Shown here: piece after piece, positions 49,913-60,018 of the stretch
Numbering within the stretch: the stretch's first letter is position 1
Layout of the letters: each line of letters begins with the position of its first letter
Source of the DNA: Candidatus Gastranaerophilales bacterium
Lineage (GTDB): Bacteria > Cyanobacteriota > Vampirovibrionia > Gastranaerophilales > Gastranaerophilaceae
Length of the DNA: 64,000 bases
Assembly: GCA_900766355.1 (NCBI GenBank)
Contig: CAAFVD010000064.1
Location: 161,750-225,749 of the forward strand
Direction of reading: 5' to 3'
Made by a program: the position numbers and the translations under genes
The notes under the pieces: model-generated
Seen by the model: the letters and a program-made list of their open reading frames with translations, nothing else
What the model was told of the DNA's origin: nothing
Database searches by the model: none

Positions 49913-51447
49913 TAAATAACCTCAAAATTTGCAAGTATATCTTTTTCGTATTCTGTTAGTAAGTTGTACTCAATTAATTTCTTTTCAAAACACATTTTTG
50001 CAAAAGAAATTATTTCACCATTCTTTAAATGACAAGTGTTTTCAAGTCTTACTCCAAATTCTTTTTCGTTATAAAGCCCAGGTTCAATAGTAAAACACAT
50101 ATTTTCTTGAATGATAGTTTTGGCAATCTCATTTTTGCTTAAGTTTGGTGGAGCTTCGTGTACACCAATTCCAACCCCATGACCCAAACCATGAGAAAAT
50201 TCAAATCCTTTTATTTTGTTAGAGTCAAAAATATGATGAGCCAACTTATCAATCTCATACCCTGTAGTTTGAGATGTCATCTGATAATTGAAGCAGTTTA
50301 GAAATACTTTTAATACTGTCGTATAAACTTCTTTTTGTAGTTTTTTAGGTTCACCTTTAACAAAAACTCTTGTGATATCTGTGGCTAAACCACCTTCGTA
50401 ATAAGCACCACAATCTATCAAGACTAAATCCCCGTCTTTCATCACATTTGTTTTATCAGATTTGTTATAATGCGCTAATGCTGAGTTTTGATTTATAGCT
50501 ACAATCGACTTAAAGCTCAAGGATTTTGCACCAAATTTTTTAAAATTATTTTCTAGTTCTTTTGCAATATCATATTCAGTTATATTATCAGTAGCATAAA
50601 TCCAATCTCTTGTAGCTCTTAGAGCTTTATCTGTCATATCAAAGCAGAATTCCATGTGTTTTATTTCAGCATCAGTTTTTACAGCTTTCATCTGTTTTAT
50701 AGGTGATTCTATCGGTACAGGATTCTTTATTAATGAATAATCTAACGCATTAACTGAAGATTTGTCTACTTTAATTTGACAATTTAAGTTTGATATAAAA
50801 GTTTTGAATTCACTTAATGGTCTTGTATAATCAAGTTCATTACCTTTGTAATCTGTGAAAAGATAAGGCTTATTATCAACAATAAGTAATTTCCCGTCAA
50901 CTTTTGTCGAATAATTAAACGAAAAACTTCTTATATTACAAAGATATGACAATTCTTCTGATTTTGTTATTAAAATATTATCGTCAATTTTAGATAATTT
51001 TTCGTTTTCAAAATTGATTTTTACATATTCACCAGTTCTACAATGTTCATTTGAAGAATATGCTTTTATTTTAGAATTTAATACACCTAAAAACGCTTTT
51101 AATACTTCTAATCTTGCTTGTGATACTTTTTCTAAATCAACACCAACAGTACTGTTTTTAGTTATTTTTGAACAAATTTCTTCGTTTATATTTTGACCAA
51201 GTTTAAGTTTTACTACTTCAACCTTTGATTTATCAACTTCTAAATCAGCTTGAATATGAAATCTCGAATCAACAAAAAGCAAGATTTTCCCTTCTGGACA
51301 AACCAAAGCATCACCAACATCTCCAGTAAAACCTGTTAATTTATTTACTGAATTTTCTTCTATCGGTACATATTCTAATAAGTATTTATTAGTGGAGTTG
51401 ACTAATAAATAGTCAACTCCCATTTTTTTTAAATCAAAATTTATCAT
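49912..51447 (-). CDS. M24-family aminopeptidase (Xaa-Pro type)
   Basis: A 511-residue pita-bread metalloprotease. Metal ligands are visible: DCGAYYEGGLATDITR (two Asp), FSHGLGHGVGIGVHE (His), CFTIEPGLY (Glu) and VRLENT (Glu). The N-terminal 220 residues are the creatinase-like domain that gates the active site. It removes N-terminal residues before proline. It is in an overlapping three-gene operon with the PPIase and the methylase. Confidence 0.92.
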   Translation of the reverse strand: MINFDLKKMGVDYLLVNSTNKYLLEYVPIEENSVNKLTGFTGDVGDALVCPEGKILLFVDSRFHIQADLEVDKSKVEVVKLKLGQNINEEICSKITKNSTVGVDLEKVSQARLEVLKAFLGVLNSKIKAYSSNEHCRTGEYVKINFENEKLSKIDDNILITKSEELSYLCNIRSFSFNYSTKVDGKLLIVDNKPYLFTDYKGNELDYTRPLSEFKTFISNLNCQIKVDKSSVNALDYSLIKNPVPIESPIKQMKAVKTDAEIKHMEFCFDMTDKALRATRDWIYATDNITEYDIAKELENNFKKFGAKSLSFKSIVAINQNSALAHYNKSDKTNVMKDGDLVLIDCGAYYEGGLATDITRVFVKGEPKKLQKEVYTTVLKVFLNCFNYQMTSQTTGYEIDKLAHHIFDSNKIKGFEFSHGLGHGVGIGVHEAPPNLSKNEIAKTIIQENMCFTIEPGLYNEKEFGVRLENTCHLKNGEIISFAKMCFEKKLIEYNLLTEYEKDILANFEVI

Positions 51448-51725
51448 TATTCTTGAATATCAGTAAGTTTAATTAAGTGCCAACCAAATTGAGTTTCTAC
51501 AGGTTCAGAAACTTCGCCTTTTTTAAGCGCAAAAGCAGCGTCTTCAAAAGGTTTAACCATCATTCCACGACCGAAGAATCTTAAATCTCCACCATCACGA
51601 CCTGAAGGACACATAGAATGTTCGCTTGCTAATTTTGCAAAATCAGCACCATTTTTGATTTCTTCTAATAATTTTTTAGCTTCTTCTTCTGTTTTAACTA
51701 AAATGTGACTAGCTCTAATTTTCAT
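51447..51725 (-). CDS. Parvulin-type peptidyl-prolyl isomerase
   Basis: A 92-residue single PpiC domain without a signal peptide, so cytoplasmic. Motifs are ASHILVKTEEEA, SMCPSGRDGGDLRFFGRG and VETQFGWHLIKL. It catalyses cis-trans isomerisation of prolyl bonds. It is the first gene of the operon with the Xaa-Pro peptidase, a functionally fitting pair. Confidence 0.93.
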   Translation of the reverse strand: MKIRASHILVKTEEEAKKLLEEIKNGADFAKLASEHSMCPSGRDGGDLRFFGRGMMVKPFEDAAFALKKGEVSEPVETQFGWHLIKLTDIQE

Positions 51726-51792
51726 ATTAATTATCCTCTATTTCTGTGTACAGAAAAATTATAACATATAAATCATTATATTATTATATAGT

Positions 51793-51826
51793 ACAAAAGA
51801 GTGTCTAAAATATAACACTCTTTTGT
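51793..51826 (-). terminator. Terminator of the M49-like gene
   Basis: ACAAAAGAGTGT and ACACTCTTTTGT stem with A/T tracts on both sides. Confidence 0.75.
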
Positions 51827-51844
51827 CGTTTTTGTAAGTATAAA

Positions 51845-53581
51845 CTATTCATTTAATAATTTGTCTGCTAAAGGTGATTCAACTTTGCCATTTAAAGTTT
51901 TAGAAACACGTTTGATATTTTCAGCCATTGTTTCCATTTGGTTTGTCCAAATAAAATTATCTAAAACGTATTTTTCGCCTTCTTCAAAATTTCCATCGAT
52001 TTGAACTCTTATAATTTGTTCAAGCATTTTCTTAGCTGTTGGAACCATTTTTTCAATATCTACTGTTAAAACGCCATTCATATCTATTGAAAAAGCTCCT
52101 TCTTTTAAGAAGAAATAGTTTTGCATAACAGAACGAACTCTATGTGCTTGAGATAACGTAGGTTTTGACTTTAACATATTATCAGCAGCATAGGTAACAA
52201 TTATTTCGTTCCTTTGTTCTGGTGTATACATACCGTTTTCAGTTAAGACATCAAGCATAGCTAGAGATGTCATATCAGCTTTATTTTCTTCAATAATTGA
52301 TTTATATTTACCTAAAGCTTCTGTACCTGAATTTGGTCCAAGTGAGTGTGCGTTTTCGTGACCAACAGTAAACCAATGGTCAGCTTCATCATTGTAATAT
52401 TTATGTTGTTCTTTATTTAAGATTGCATCAAGGCGTTCTTGCATCTTTTTCTTTGCGTCTTCACTTGTTATAAGTCTTATTTGACGGTGATACACATTTC
52501 TACGTCCACCTCCAATAGAAATTGATAATTTATCATCATTTGGAAGGTTTTCAGCAAGTGTAATTCCTGCTCTAAAAGCTCCAACATCGCCAGCAACCAT
52601 TACCAAATCTACGTCTACCATTGTTTGTTTAGATTTTTTATCAGGAGAAATGTTTTGTTCATATTCATCTTTAAATGGCATATTTTGAGCCATAATAGGC
52701 AAGAACTCTTTTACTTTTAAAATAGCATCTGTACCTTGTTTATTTACTATACCAACACGTCCTCCCAAAAAATCTTTTGCAACAGGTGTGATATTATTTT
52801 CTGCGAGTAGTTGTTTCAATTCATCGTTTTCTATAACCGTTTCAGTAAGTTCATCTGAATAGTTTTCTCTTGTTATAGTGAATTCTAAAGGTGTATCTTG
52901 AAGTTCTGCCCATTTTTTATCAGCATAAGCGTCTAACATAGGGTCAGCTGTTCTTAAAGCTTTTGCTTGAAGATGCAAATATTCGTTAAAATCTTTATTT
53001 GTAGATGTTTCAGCTGCCTTTTCTAATTCTAATGCCATTGCTTCAAAATCAGATTTAAACTTGTCTACATAGTCTGTTGCTTTTAACTCGTTGCCGTTTC
53101 TTTCAACTACAGAACGCTGATTTAAGATGGTTTTTACTTCTTCTGCTTTTCCTTCTTTTAGCATATTTATAATTATTGAGTGGAATTCATCTTTTGATAA
53201 ATCTTCAGGATAAACTCCTTTTCCTGCAAGTTCATGAACCCCTTTAGCAAGTTCTATAATATTGGATTCTCTATCTATTGCACATAAACCTTTTTGAGCA
53301 TCATAAAGAATTTTTGTAAGTTCAGCTTGTTTATTACCTTTTTTTATTTCTTCGCTCAAAAAAGATTCAAAAGGTAAATTGTGATGATTGTCTAATTGTT
53401 TATTAATTTTTTCTAAAATGTTTCCAGCTTTAACTAAATGTACCAAAGCTTTTTTATCGCCATCTTTTAGTGCTAAATATTCAGGCGCATCAACTTCTAG
53501 CATTTTTTTTGTTGTCAAATAATCTTTGTGAGTTCTTTTTTCTAATTCTTCCATAGAAAGATTTAATTCATAATTTGTCAT
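51845..53581 (-). CDS. M49-like metallopeptidase (dipeptidyl-peptidase III-like)
   Basis: A 578-residue cytoplasmic protein without a signal peptide. The zinc site is GHENAHSLGP near residue 410 and EENKADMTSL about 28 residues later, matching the HExxH and EExxAD arrangement of bacterial M49-like enzymes. The N-terminal 250 residues are helical. Dipeptidyl-peptidase III removes dipeptides from the N-terminus of peptides. Single gene with its own terminator. Confidence 0.8.
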   Translation of the reverse strand: MTNYELNLSMEELEKRTHKDYLTTKKMLEVDAPEYLALKDGDKKALVHLVKAGNILEKINKQLDNHHNLPFESFLSEEIKKGNKQAELTKILYDAQKGLCAIDRESNIIELAKGVHELAGKGVYPEDLSKDEFHSIIINMLKEGKAEEVKTILNQRSVVERNGNELKATDYVDKFKSDFEAMALELEKAAETSTNKDFNEYLHLQAKALRTADPMLDAYADKKWAELQDTPLEFTITRENYSDELTETVIENDELKQLLAENNITPVAKDFLGGRVGIVNKQGTDAILKVKEFLPIMAQNMPFKDEYEQNISPDKKSKQTMVDVDLVMVAGDVGAFRAGITLAENLPNDDKLSISIGGGRRNVYHRQIRLITSEDAKKKMQERLDAILNKEQHKYYNDEADHWFTVGHENAHSLGPNSGTEALGKYKSIIEENKADMTSLAMLDVLTENGMYTPEQRNEIIVTYAADNMLKSKPTLSQAHRVRSVMQNYFFLKEGAFSIDMNGVLTVDIEKMVPTAKKMLEQIIRVQIDGNFEEGEKYVLDNFIWTNQMETMAENIKRVSKTLNGKVESPLADKLLNE

Positions 53582-53660
53582 ATCAAATATCCTTTCACAA
53601 TATCTCTATCATAATACATCATAACTTTTTGAAAAAAAAGAAACCACACCTATTATAACC

Positions 53661-53689
53661 TTGTGCAGTTTTTAATCTTATGGTATAAT
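53661..53689 (+). promoter_or_regulatory. Sigma70-like promoter of the GGDEF gene
   Basis: TTGTGC, 17-bp spacer, TATAAT. Confidence 0.65.
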
Positions 53690-53711
53690 CTTCCCGAAAA
53701 GAGGGCATTTT

Positions 53712-54584
53712 ATGACAAATATAATTATTTATAGCGAAAATAAAGAAAGTAAAATAAAAGATTTATTAGTAGATTTAGATGACGTTGATGTAAGAGTTGA
53801 ATCTCCTGAAACAATGAGAGAATTTTCTACTCTTAATCCAGCTTTGATAATTCCTGAAAATGTTGAAAATCTTAGCAATGTACTTATGACAACTAAATTT
53901 ACTTGTCCTCTATTATTTATTGGAGATGTTCCTGAAAACGCAATTGTAAGAGCTGAAGGTTATGATTTTATAAAAGAGCCTTTAAATAAAAAAGAGTTAG
54001 AAATACGAGTTAAGTCTTTATTAAAAATCAGCTATTTCAAAAATAGAATGAACGAAGTTAGTACAACTGATGAATTAACTGGATTGCATAATAGAAAATA
54101 TCTTCAAGAACAGTTAGAGGCTGAAATCTCAAGAGCAAGACGTTATGGTACAAAACTTTCTTGCATATTGTTTGATTTAGATTTCTTCAAAGTAATCAAT
54201 GATATGTATGGTTATGAATGGGGTGATATTCTTCTACAAAAGATTTCAGGCATGTTAGCTGAAGCTGCAAGAAAAGAAGATATTGTTACTCGTTATGGTG
54301 ATGAAGAATTTCTTATTATATTACCTAACACTTCAGAAGATAATGCATTTATTTTTGGTGAAAGATTTAGAAGAGAAGTTGAAAAATTTGAATTTATCCC
54401 AGCAGGAGAAGAAGAAAGACACCCTATTACAATATCTGGTGGTATTTCAACATTCCCTTGTATGGAAAATGTTACAGAAGATGCAAACACTGTTATTAGA
54501 TATGCTGAACATGCTTTATACAATGCGAAGAAACGTGGCAAAAACAAAATTGTTCAATTCTCACATATGAATTTAGAATATTAA
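53712..54584 (+). CDS. Diguanylate cyclase-like protein with receiver-like N-terminus
   Basis: 290 residues. Residues 1-105 resemble a CheY-like receiver fold (VDLDDVDV, LLFIGDVP), but the phosphoacceptor is not certain. Residues 120-285 are a GGDEF domain (DELTGLHNRKYL start, I-site RKED). The signature at about 195 reads YGDEEF, that is GDEEF instead of GG(D/E)EF, so catalytic activity is doubtful. It makes, or senses, cyclic di-GMP. The PilZ gene at 56052 is a likely partner in motility control. Confidence 0.88.
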   Translation: MTNIIIYSENKESKIKDLLVDLDDVDVRVESPETMREFSTLNPALIIPENVENLSNVLMTTKFTCPLLFIGDVPENAIVRAEGYDFIKEPLNKKELEIRVKSLLKISYFKNRMNEVSTTDELTGLHNRKYLQEQLEAEISRARRYGTKLSCILFDLDFFKVINDMYGYEWGDILLQKISGMLAEAARKEDIVTRYGDEEFLIILPNTSEDNAFIFGERFRREVEKFEFIPAGEEERHPITISGGISTFPCMENVTEDANTVIRYAEHALYNAKKRGKNKIVQFSHMNLEY

Positions 54585-54590
54585 TAGTTT

Positions 54591-55616
54591 TTATATTCTA
54601 GAGATTTTTTTAAGGGCAAACTTGAGTTTTTCAAGTTTGTCTTTTTTAGTCCCTATTCCCGTTAATAACATTGTTGATACTTCATTTGTTTTTTCGTCTT
54701 CAATACCTAACTCATATAATTTTTCGGATAGTTTATATCCTGTTAAACCTTCTTTTTTTATTAAGATTTTTGTTATATCATCACTTCCAAATTGATAATC
54801 AGTAAGGTCTTTTCGCAATTCTTTTAAGTTGTTGATTAGTTTGTTAATTTCTTTTTTGCCACGTTTTGAAGCAAGATAATTAATGTTATTTTCGATAGTC
54901 ATTAATAAAGGATAAGATGGTGATGTAGTTGTAATCATATCGAGTTTTAATTCTATATCACAATTTACATGTAACAACGCAGTAGGATTAAGTCCACCAG
55001 CAGTCTTATGTAGTGACTGAACCGTGAAATCTGCATAAGGAATAGCTGTTTGTGGCAATTCCTCAGAAAATGGGTACAAAGCGCCATGAGCTTCATCTAC
55101 AATTAAATATGTACCAAATTTTTCACAAATAGATTTTATATTTTTTATATCAGAAACATACCCTTCATAAGTCGGTGAAGTAACAATAATAGCTTTTATT
55201 GATTTATCAATATATTTTTCAGGGTTAGTAAAAGCGGTCGTTACTCCAAACTCATTAAGAGGTAAATCGTAATATACAGGAATCGCACCTGCTAGTTTTA
55301 TTGCATTGTGATGACATCTATGAGCATTTCTCCATACTAAAACTTTGTCACCTTCATTAACACAAGATAATACAGCCCCAATAATACCAGAACTGGAACC
55401 GTTTGTAAGGAATTTTGTTTGTTTTGTCCCGTATATTTTTGAGGCATTTGATTCTGCTTCGTATAACATTTCTTGTGGTGAATGAGTATCTGTTTCTGAT
55501 ACATCATATTTGTAAACATGCCTGAACTTTTTGAACAAAAAGAACTTTTGAGCATGAGAAGGTGTCGTAAAAAGAATGTTTTTAAAAGAAGAACGGATTA
55601 ATTTTCTAAAGGTCAA
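54591..55616 (-). CDS. PLP-dependent enzyme, Orn/Lys/Arg decarboxylase fold
   Basis: A 341-residue fold-type I PLP protein. The lysine is in SLHKTAGGL, IVDEAHGALYPF carries the Asp, and FLTNGSSSGIIGA is the phosphate loop. Group III decarboxylases are about 480 residues or more, so this one lacks most of the C-terminal domain and may be a different member of the family, for example a lyase or an inactive relative. It is the last gene of the flagellar operon and overlaps the previous gene by 11 bases. Confidence 0.82.
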   Translation of the reverse strand: MTFRKLIRSSFKNILFTTPSHAQKFFLFKKFRHVYKYDVSETDTHSPQEMLYEAESNASKIYGTKQTKFLTNGSSSGIIGAVLSCVNEGDKVLVWRNAHRCHHNAIKLAGAIPVYYDLPLNEFGVTTAFTNPEKYIDKSIKAIIVTSPTYEGYVSDIKNIKSICEKFGTYLIVDEAHGALYPFSEELPQTAIPYADFTVQSLHKTAGGLNPTALLHVNCDIELKLDMITTTSPSYPLLMTIENNINYLASKRGKKEINKLINNLKELRKDLTDYQFGSDDITKILIKKEGLTGYKLSEKLYELGIEDEKTNEVSTMLLTGIGTKKDKLEKLKFALKKISRI

Positions 55617-56052
55617 CTTCTGATTCTCCTAAATTAAAATCAGCATCTTCAAAAGCAAAGTTTTCATTTTCTTCTTCTTCCCCATCTTCAGGATTATGTT
55701 TTTGGGTTACTAGTTTTAACTTTCTTTCAAGTTCTTCTGGTGAAATTCTAGCATTTGCTTTTATTAATTCTTCGTATATTAAATCTTTGTAATCAATAAC
55801 AAGTTTTTTCTTAGGATTATCAAGAATTAATCCCGCAAGCCAACCTAGTGTTCCTAAGAATAAAATACCTGGGAATATATGTCTTAAAGCATCATTTACA
55901 GAATAAAAATCAATAGACCAATGTTTTACAAGACAAATTACACCTACAATTACAACATTGGTACAGGTGAAGAATAAACAGAAAAAGCGTCTAAAATAAC
56001 TACTTTTATGTTTATAATATTCTGATTTTTTTCTTCTTCTTCTTTTTGACAT
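55606..56052 (-). CDS. Two-helix membrane protein with basic N- and acidic C-terminus
   Basis: 148 residues. The N-terminus is strongly Arg/Lys-rich (RRRRKK), followed by two membrane segments (residues about 24-44 and 60-78) and a soluble tail of 65 residues that ends in a Glu-rich region. It lies in the flhB-flhA-PilZ operon, so a flagellar membrane role is possible. No family is recognised. Confidence 0.7.
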   Translation of the reverse strand: MSKRRRRKKSEYYKHKSSYFRRFFCLFFTCTNVVIVGVICLVKHWSIDFYSVNDALRHIFPGILFLGTLGWLAGLILDNPKKKLVIDYKDLIYEELIKANARISPEELERKLKLVTQKHNPEDGEEEENENFAFEDADFNLGESEVDL

Positions 56053-56642
56053 TATTTGTTATCGTTTTCCATACTTTTCTTCATACAGAAATGTACAAGT
56101 GACATTTTGTCGACATTACTTAAGTTAGTAAAGCGTCCAGAAATTGTATATGTTCCATCGTCTAATTTTTCAACTCTAATAAGTTGATATTTACAATTTA
56201 CTTCAATTTCATCGTTCAATTTAATTGTAACATTGTACTCATATTCAATATTAATATTTTCTGTAGTTTTTAATTTCATACCACCAGCAGATAAGTCAAG
56301 AGTATGAACCTTATGTACAGTTCCTTCGTGTTCTAATTGTAAATCTTCTAAGAATTTAATACGTGTAAATTTTCTACGTTGCAAGAATCTATGTTTTTTA
56401 GGGTTTGCTATAGATACAACATTACCATCAAGCTCTCTTATATATGATTCGAAATACAAGTATCCGTTATCAGTTAATGAATAAAAATCGCAAATATGCT
56501 TTTGTATCAAACCTTTTGGTACATACTTAAGTTTCATTTTGAAGCCTTCCATTGAAACTTCTGTAATTTTACCTTTATTTGTATCTTTAAAATCATGTGG
56601 AACGATAGTTACAATCTGATTCTTTTTTAATAATTCACGCAT
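56052..56642 (-). CDS. PilZ-domain protein (flagellar brake-like)
   Basis: 196 residues. The C-terminal PilZ domain has RRKFTRIKF and DLSAGGMKL, the cyclic di-GMP-binding motifs (RxxxR and DxSxxG). The N-terminal 90 residues look like the YcgR-type domain. When it binds c-di-GMP it probably slows the flagellum. It is in the flhB-flhA operon and overlaps the next gene by one base. Confidence 0.88.
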   Translation of the reverse strand: MRELLKKNQIVTIVPHDFKDTNKGKITEVSMEGFKMKLKYVPKGLIQKHICDFYSLTDNGYLYFESYIRELDGNVVSIANPKKHRFLQRRKFTRIKFLEDLQLEHEGTVHKVHTLDLSAGGMKLKTTENINIEYEYNVTIKLNDEIEVNCKYQLIRVEKLDDGTYTISGRFTNLSNVDKMSLVHFCMKKSMENDNK

Positions 56643-56654
56643 GTTTTCACCTTT

Positions 56655-58760
56655 CTATCTTTTATTAACAGGTACTCTTATTAAACCTACTGATTTTGCT
56701 TTTACATTCTGTGTAATTTCATTATACGACATAATTGCAATTTGAGGATAGGTTCTTTCTATTAAACGTCTAAATACCAATCGAATAGGGGACGAGCATA
56801 ATATAACTGGTTGATTTCCTGTTGTTGTAATAGCTTTTTCCAATTCTGTATTTAATGTGTCAAGTAGTCGTCTTGTAAAATCTGGGTCAAGAGTTAGATT
56901 TTGACCGTCAGGACTTACACCTTTTGCGATTGTTGTTTCTACATCAGGAGCAAGTGTAATAGCTAACAATTCACCAGTGTCTGCAAGGTTTTGCTTACAA
57001 ATGTTTCTTGCAAGAGCTTGTCTAACTTGTTCAGTTAGGTAATCATGATTTTTATTAACTTTTGCATGTACACTGATTGTTTCTAAAATAGTTTTTAAAT
57101 CTCTTACTGCAACACGTTCTTTTAGTAGATTTTGCATAATTAATTGAACATCTGCAATCGAAACATCTTTCATAACATCTGCAACATATTCTTCTGAAAC
57201 TTCTGTTTTTAGGTTGTTTATTAACTGTTGAACATCTGCTCTTGAAAGAATTTCTGAAGCGTTTTTCTTGATAACTTCAGTTAAGTGTGTCGAAATAACT
57301 GCAGAAGGGCTTACAACTGTGTATCCAGCAAGCTCTGCATCATCTTTAAACTTATCTTCTATCCATAAAGCAGGTAGCCCGAAAGCAGGTTCTACTGCGT
57401 GGATACCCGTAATTCCAATATCTTCAGCTTGTCCTCCAGCATTCATTGCTAAGGATCTATCTGGATAGATTTCTCCTGATTCTATTGCAACACCTTTTAG
57501 TTTTATTTGATAAGTGTTTGGTGCTAATTGTAAGTTATCTCGTACTCTAATTGAAGGAAGTATTATCCCTAAATCCAAAGCTGTTTGACGTCTTATTTGA
57601 GCGATACGTTCAAGTAAATCTCCACCCATTTCTATATTCAATAAAGGTACAAGTCTATAGCCTACTTCTATTTCTATGGTTTCTACATTTAGTAATTGCA
57701 TGATACTTTCTCTAGAAGCTTTTTTGTCTTTTTTAGCTTCAAGTTTCTTCTCTTGTTCTTGTTTTTGTTCTTGAACTTTTTGTTCTTTGACTTCTTCTTT
57801 CTTTTCTTTGCTCTTGAAGAATGCCCCACCACCAGCAGTAAGTCCGATTAGCATAAAAGGTAATGTTGGCATTCCAGGAACAAGTCCTAGTATCATTAAT
57901 AATCCTGATAAAACTCCTAATATTCTCGGATCTGAGAACATTTCTTTATCAATATCTTTTGATAATGATTCATCTTTACCAGTTGCTCTTGATACAATCA
58001 AACCTGTAGCAGTAGATATTAAAAGAGCTGGAACTTGGGAAACTAAACCGTCCCCAACCGTAAGTATCGTATATGTAGAAAGTGCCGTTGCTGGGTCCAT
58101 TTTTAATTGAATCATACCAATAATCAAACCACCGACAATATTAACTAAAGTAATAATGATACCAGCAGTAGCATCACCTTTTACAAATTTAGAAGCACCG
58201 TCCATTGTACCGTAGAAATCAGTTTCTCGTTCTAATTTTTTTCTTCGTTCTTTTGCTTGTGCTTCATCAATAATTCCAGCATTTAAGTCCGCATCAATAC
58301 TTAATTGTTTACCTGGCATTTTATCTAATGTAAATCTCGCTGATACTTCAGCAACACGTGTTGCACCACCTGTAATAACCATAAAGTTGATTAAAACTAA
58401 GATTATGAATATTACAAAACCGACAACATAGTTACCACCAACAACAAACTCACCAAAAGAATGGATTACGTTACCAGCTTCACCATTTAAAAGGATTAAT
58501 CTTGTAGATGATACGTTCAACCCTAATCTAAACAATGTTGCAATTAACAGTACTGTTGGAAAAGAAGAATAATCTAGAGGTTCTTGAGTGTACAAACAAA
58601 CAAGAAGAATAATTACAGCTAGAGAGATATTGACTGTTAGTAGAATATCTAAGCAAAAAGCTGGCAAAGGTATAATCATCATGCAAACGATTACTACCAA
58701 ACCCACTGCGAGAATGATATCATCATTTTTTAGAATTTGTGCCAACTTAGTTAAGTTCAC
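56655..58760 (-). CDS. flhA: Flagellar export gate protein FlhA
   Basis: A 701-residue FlhA with eight membrane segments in the first 310 residues and a large cytoplasmic domain that docks chaperone-substrate complexes. FHIPEP signature-type residues are in RFTLDKMPGKQLSIDADLNAG. It starts at GTG, whose G is shared with the flhB TAG stop. It works with FlhB in the flagellar type III secretion gate. Confidence 0.97.
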   Translation of the reverse strand: MNLTKLAQILKNDDIILAVGLVVIVCMMIIPLPAFCLDILLTVNISLAVIILLVCLYTQEPLDYSSFPTVLLIATLFRLGLNVSSTRLILLNGEAGNVIHSFGEFVVGGNYVVGFVIFIILVLINFMVITGGATRVAEVSARFTLDKMPGKQLSIDADLNAGIIDEAQAKERRKKLERETDFYGTMDGASKFVKGDATAGIIITLVNIVGGLIIGMIQLKMDPATALSTYTILTVGDGLVSQVPALLISTATGLIVSRATGKDESLSKDIDKEMFSDPRILGVLSGLLMILGLVPGMPTLPFMLIGLTAGGGAFFKSKEKKEEVKEQKVQEQKQEQEKKLEAKKDKKASRESIMQLLNVETIEIEVGYRLVPLLNIEMGGDLLERIAQIRRQTALDLGIILPSIRVRDNLQLAPNTYQIKLKGVAIESGEIYPDRSLAMNAGGQAEDIGITGIHAVEPAFGLPALWIEDKFKDDAELAGYTVVSPSAVISTHLTEVIKKNASEILSRADVQQLINNLKTEVSEEYVADVMKDVSIADVQLIMQNLLKERVAVRDLKTILETISVHAKVNKNHDYLTEQVRQALARNICKQNLADTGELLAITLAPDVETTIAKGVSPDGQNLTLDPDFTRRLLDTLNTELEKAITTTGNQPVILCSSPIRLVFRRLIERTYPQIAIMSYNEITQNVKAKSVGLIRVPVNKR

Positions 58761-59845
58761 TATGTACTACTACCCTTCTTGTTATAAACGTAAGCTAATA
58801 TCTCCGCCACCGCAACATATAAGTCTGATGGTATTATACCATCAATTGGAACTGTATTATACAAAGCTCGTGCAATTGGACGATTTTCTACAATCGGTAC
58901 ATTGTTGCTTTTAGCTATTTCACGAATTTTAAAAGCTACATAATCTATACCTTTTGCGACTACCATAGGCGCTGGCGCTACTGTTTTATCATATTTTATT
59001 GCAACTGCATAATGAGTTGGATTTGTTACAACAACATCTGCTTTTGGAACATTTGCCATCATACGTTGTTTTGACATTTGAATTTGAATAGATTTGATTT
59101 TTGATTTAATCTTAGGGTCTCCTTCAATATCCTTAAACTCGTCTTTTACTTCTTGTTTTGTCATTTTGATGGATTTTTCGTATTCCCAATCTTGATATTT
59201 TTTATCTAGTAGGCCTAAAACAATCATTGCTAAACACATATTGATAAGCATTTTGATAAGAATAGAACATATAACACCTAAAGATGTCGCAGGGTCTGCT
59301 CCAAGAATTGCAAATAATTCATCTTTTCTACCATTCGCAGTTGCATAACCACACGCACCTACAACAACAATTTTGATTATTGATTTAACAAATTCAACAA
59401 TTGTTCTTGGCTCAAATGGATTAAAAAGTTTTTTAGCGTTTTGTAAAATTCTACGTGGAGAAATGTTGTTAAAATCAAATTTTATCTTCTCTATTGCAAA
59501 CACTTGTCCAACATTTAATCTAACAATTAACAATGCTGCTATTGCTAGGATTACAAGAAATGGTAAAACAACAGACACACAAACTTGAAAATAAGGTGCA
59601 AGAAGTCCCATTACATTGTCTGTGCAAATAGTATGAGGATTAATATTGGTAAATGTAAACCTAAGTAAATCAAGGAGTTTATCAAGCATATATTTGCCCA
59701 TAACTGCTAGTAGACCTACAGACACAGTAATAACAAGAGCAGATGCTAAATCTTTGCTCTTGGATATGTTACCACGTTCTCGCTCTTTCTCCCTTCGGCG
59801 GGGTGTGGCGGATTCGGTTTTTTCTGCAGCAGATTCGTTTCCCAT
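58760..59845 (-). CDS. flhB: Flagellar export switch protein FlhB
   Basis: A 361-residue FlhB. Four membrane segments are followed by a cytoplasmic domain with the autocleavage site TNPTHYAVAIKY near residue 273. Cleavage after the Asn of NPTH switches export from rod/hook to filament substrates. The N-terminus (KTESATPRRREKERERGN) is typical. It is the first gene of the operon. Confidence 0.97.
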   Translation of the reverse strand: MGNESAAEKTESATPRRREKERERGNISKSKDLASALVITVSVGLLAVMGKYMLDKLLDLLRFTFTNINPHTICTDNVMGLLAPYFQVCVSVVLPFLVILAIAALLIVRLNVGQVFAIEKIKFDFNNISPRRILQNAKKLFNPFEPRTIVEFVKSIIKIVVVGACGYATANGRKDELFAILGADPATSLGVICSILIKMLINMCLAMIVLGLLDKKYQDWEYEKSIKMTKQEVKDEFKDIEGDPKIKSKIKSIQIQMSKQRMMANVPKADVVVTNPTHYAVAIKYDKTVAPAPMVVAKGIDYVAFKIREIAKSNNVPIVENRPIARALYNTVPIDGIIPSDLYVAVAEILAYVYNKKGSST

Positions 59846-59914
59846 AAATATCTTGATTGGTTATATTATTTAACCAAATCTACTCCTCATCAAGTTTTGT
59901 ACGTACCCTATAAT

Positions 59915-59949
59915 TTTACCATAGACTGTTCTATAAGTGAAATGGTAAA
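59915..59949. promoter_or_regulatory. Inverted repeat upstream of flhB
   Basis: TTTACCAT (59915-59922) and ATGGTAAA (59942-59949), an 8-bp inverted repeat with 19 bases between. It lies in the flhB promoter region (TAAAAT-like -10 on the minus strand). It may be an operator or a chance hairpin. Confidence 0.35.
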
Positions 59950-59960
59950 GGTTTATTAAG

Positions 59961-59990
59961 CAAAAAGACGAGTGGGTTAATCACTCGCCT
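59961..59990 (-). terminator. Terminator of metK
   Basis: GGCGAGTG/CACTCGTC stem with T tract on the minus strand; it also serves the plus direction. Confidence 0.8.
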
Positions 59991-60018
59991 TTTTTGTTGA
60001 AATTAATTTATTAGTTTA

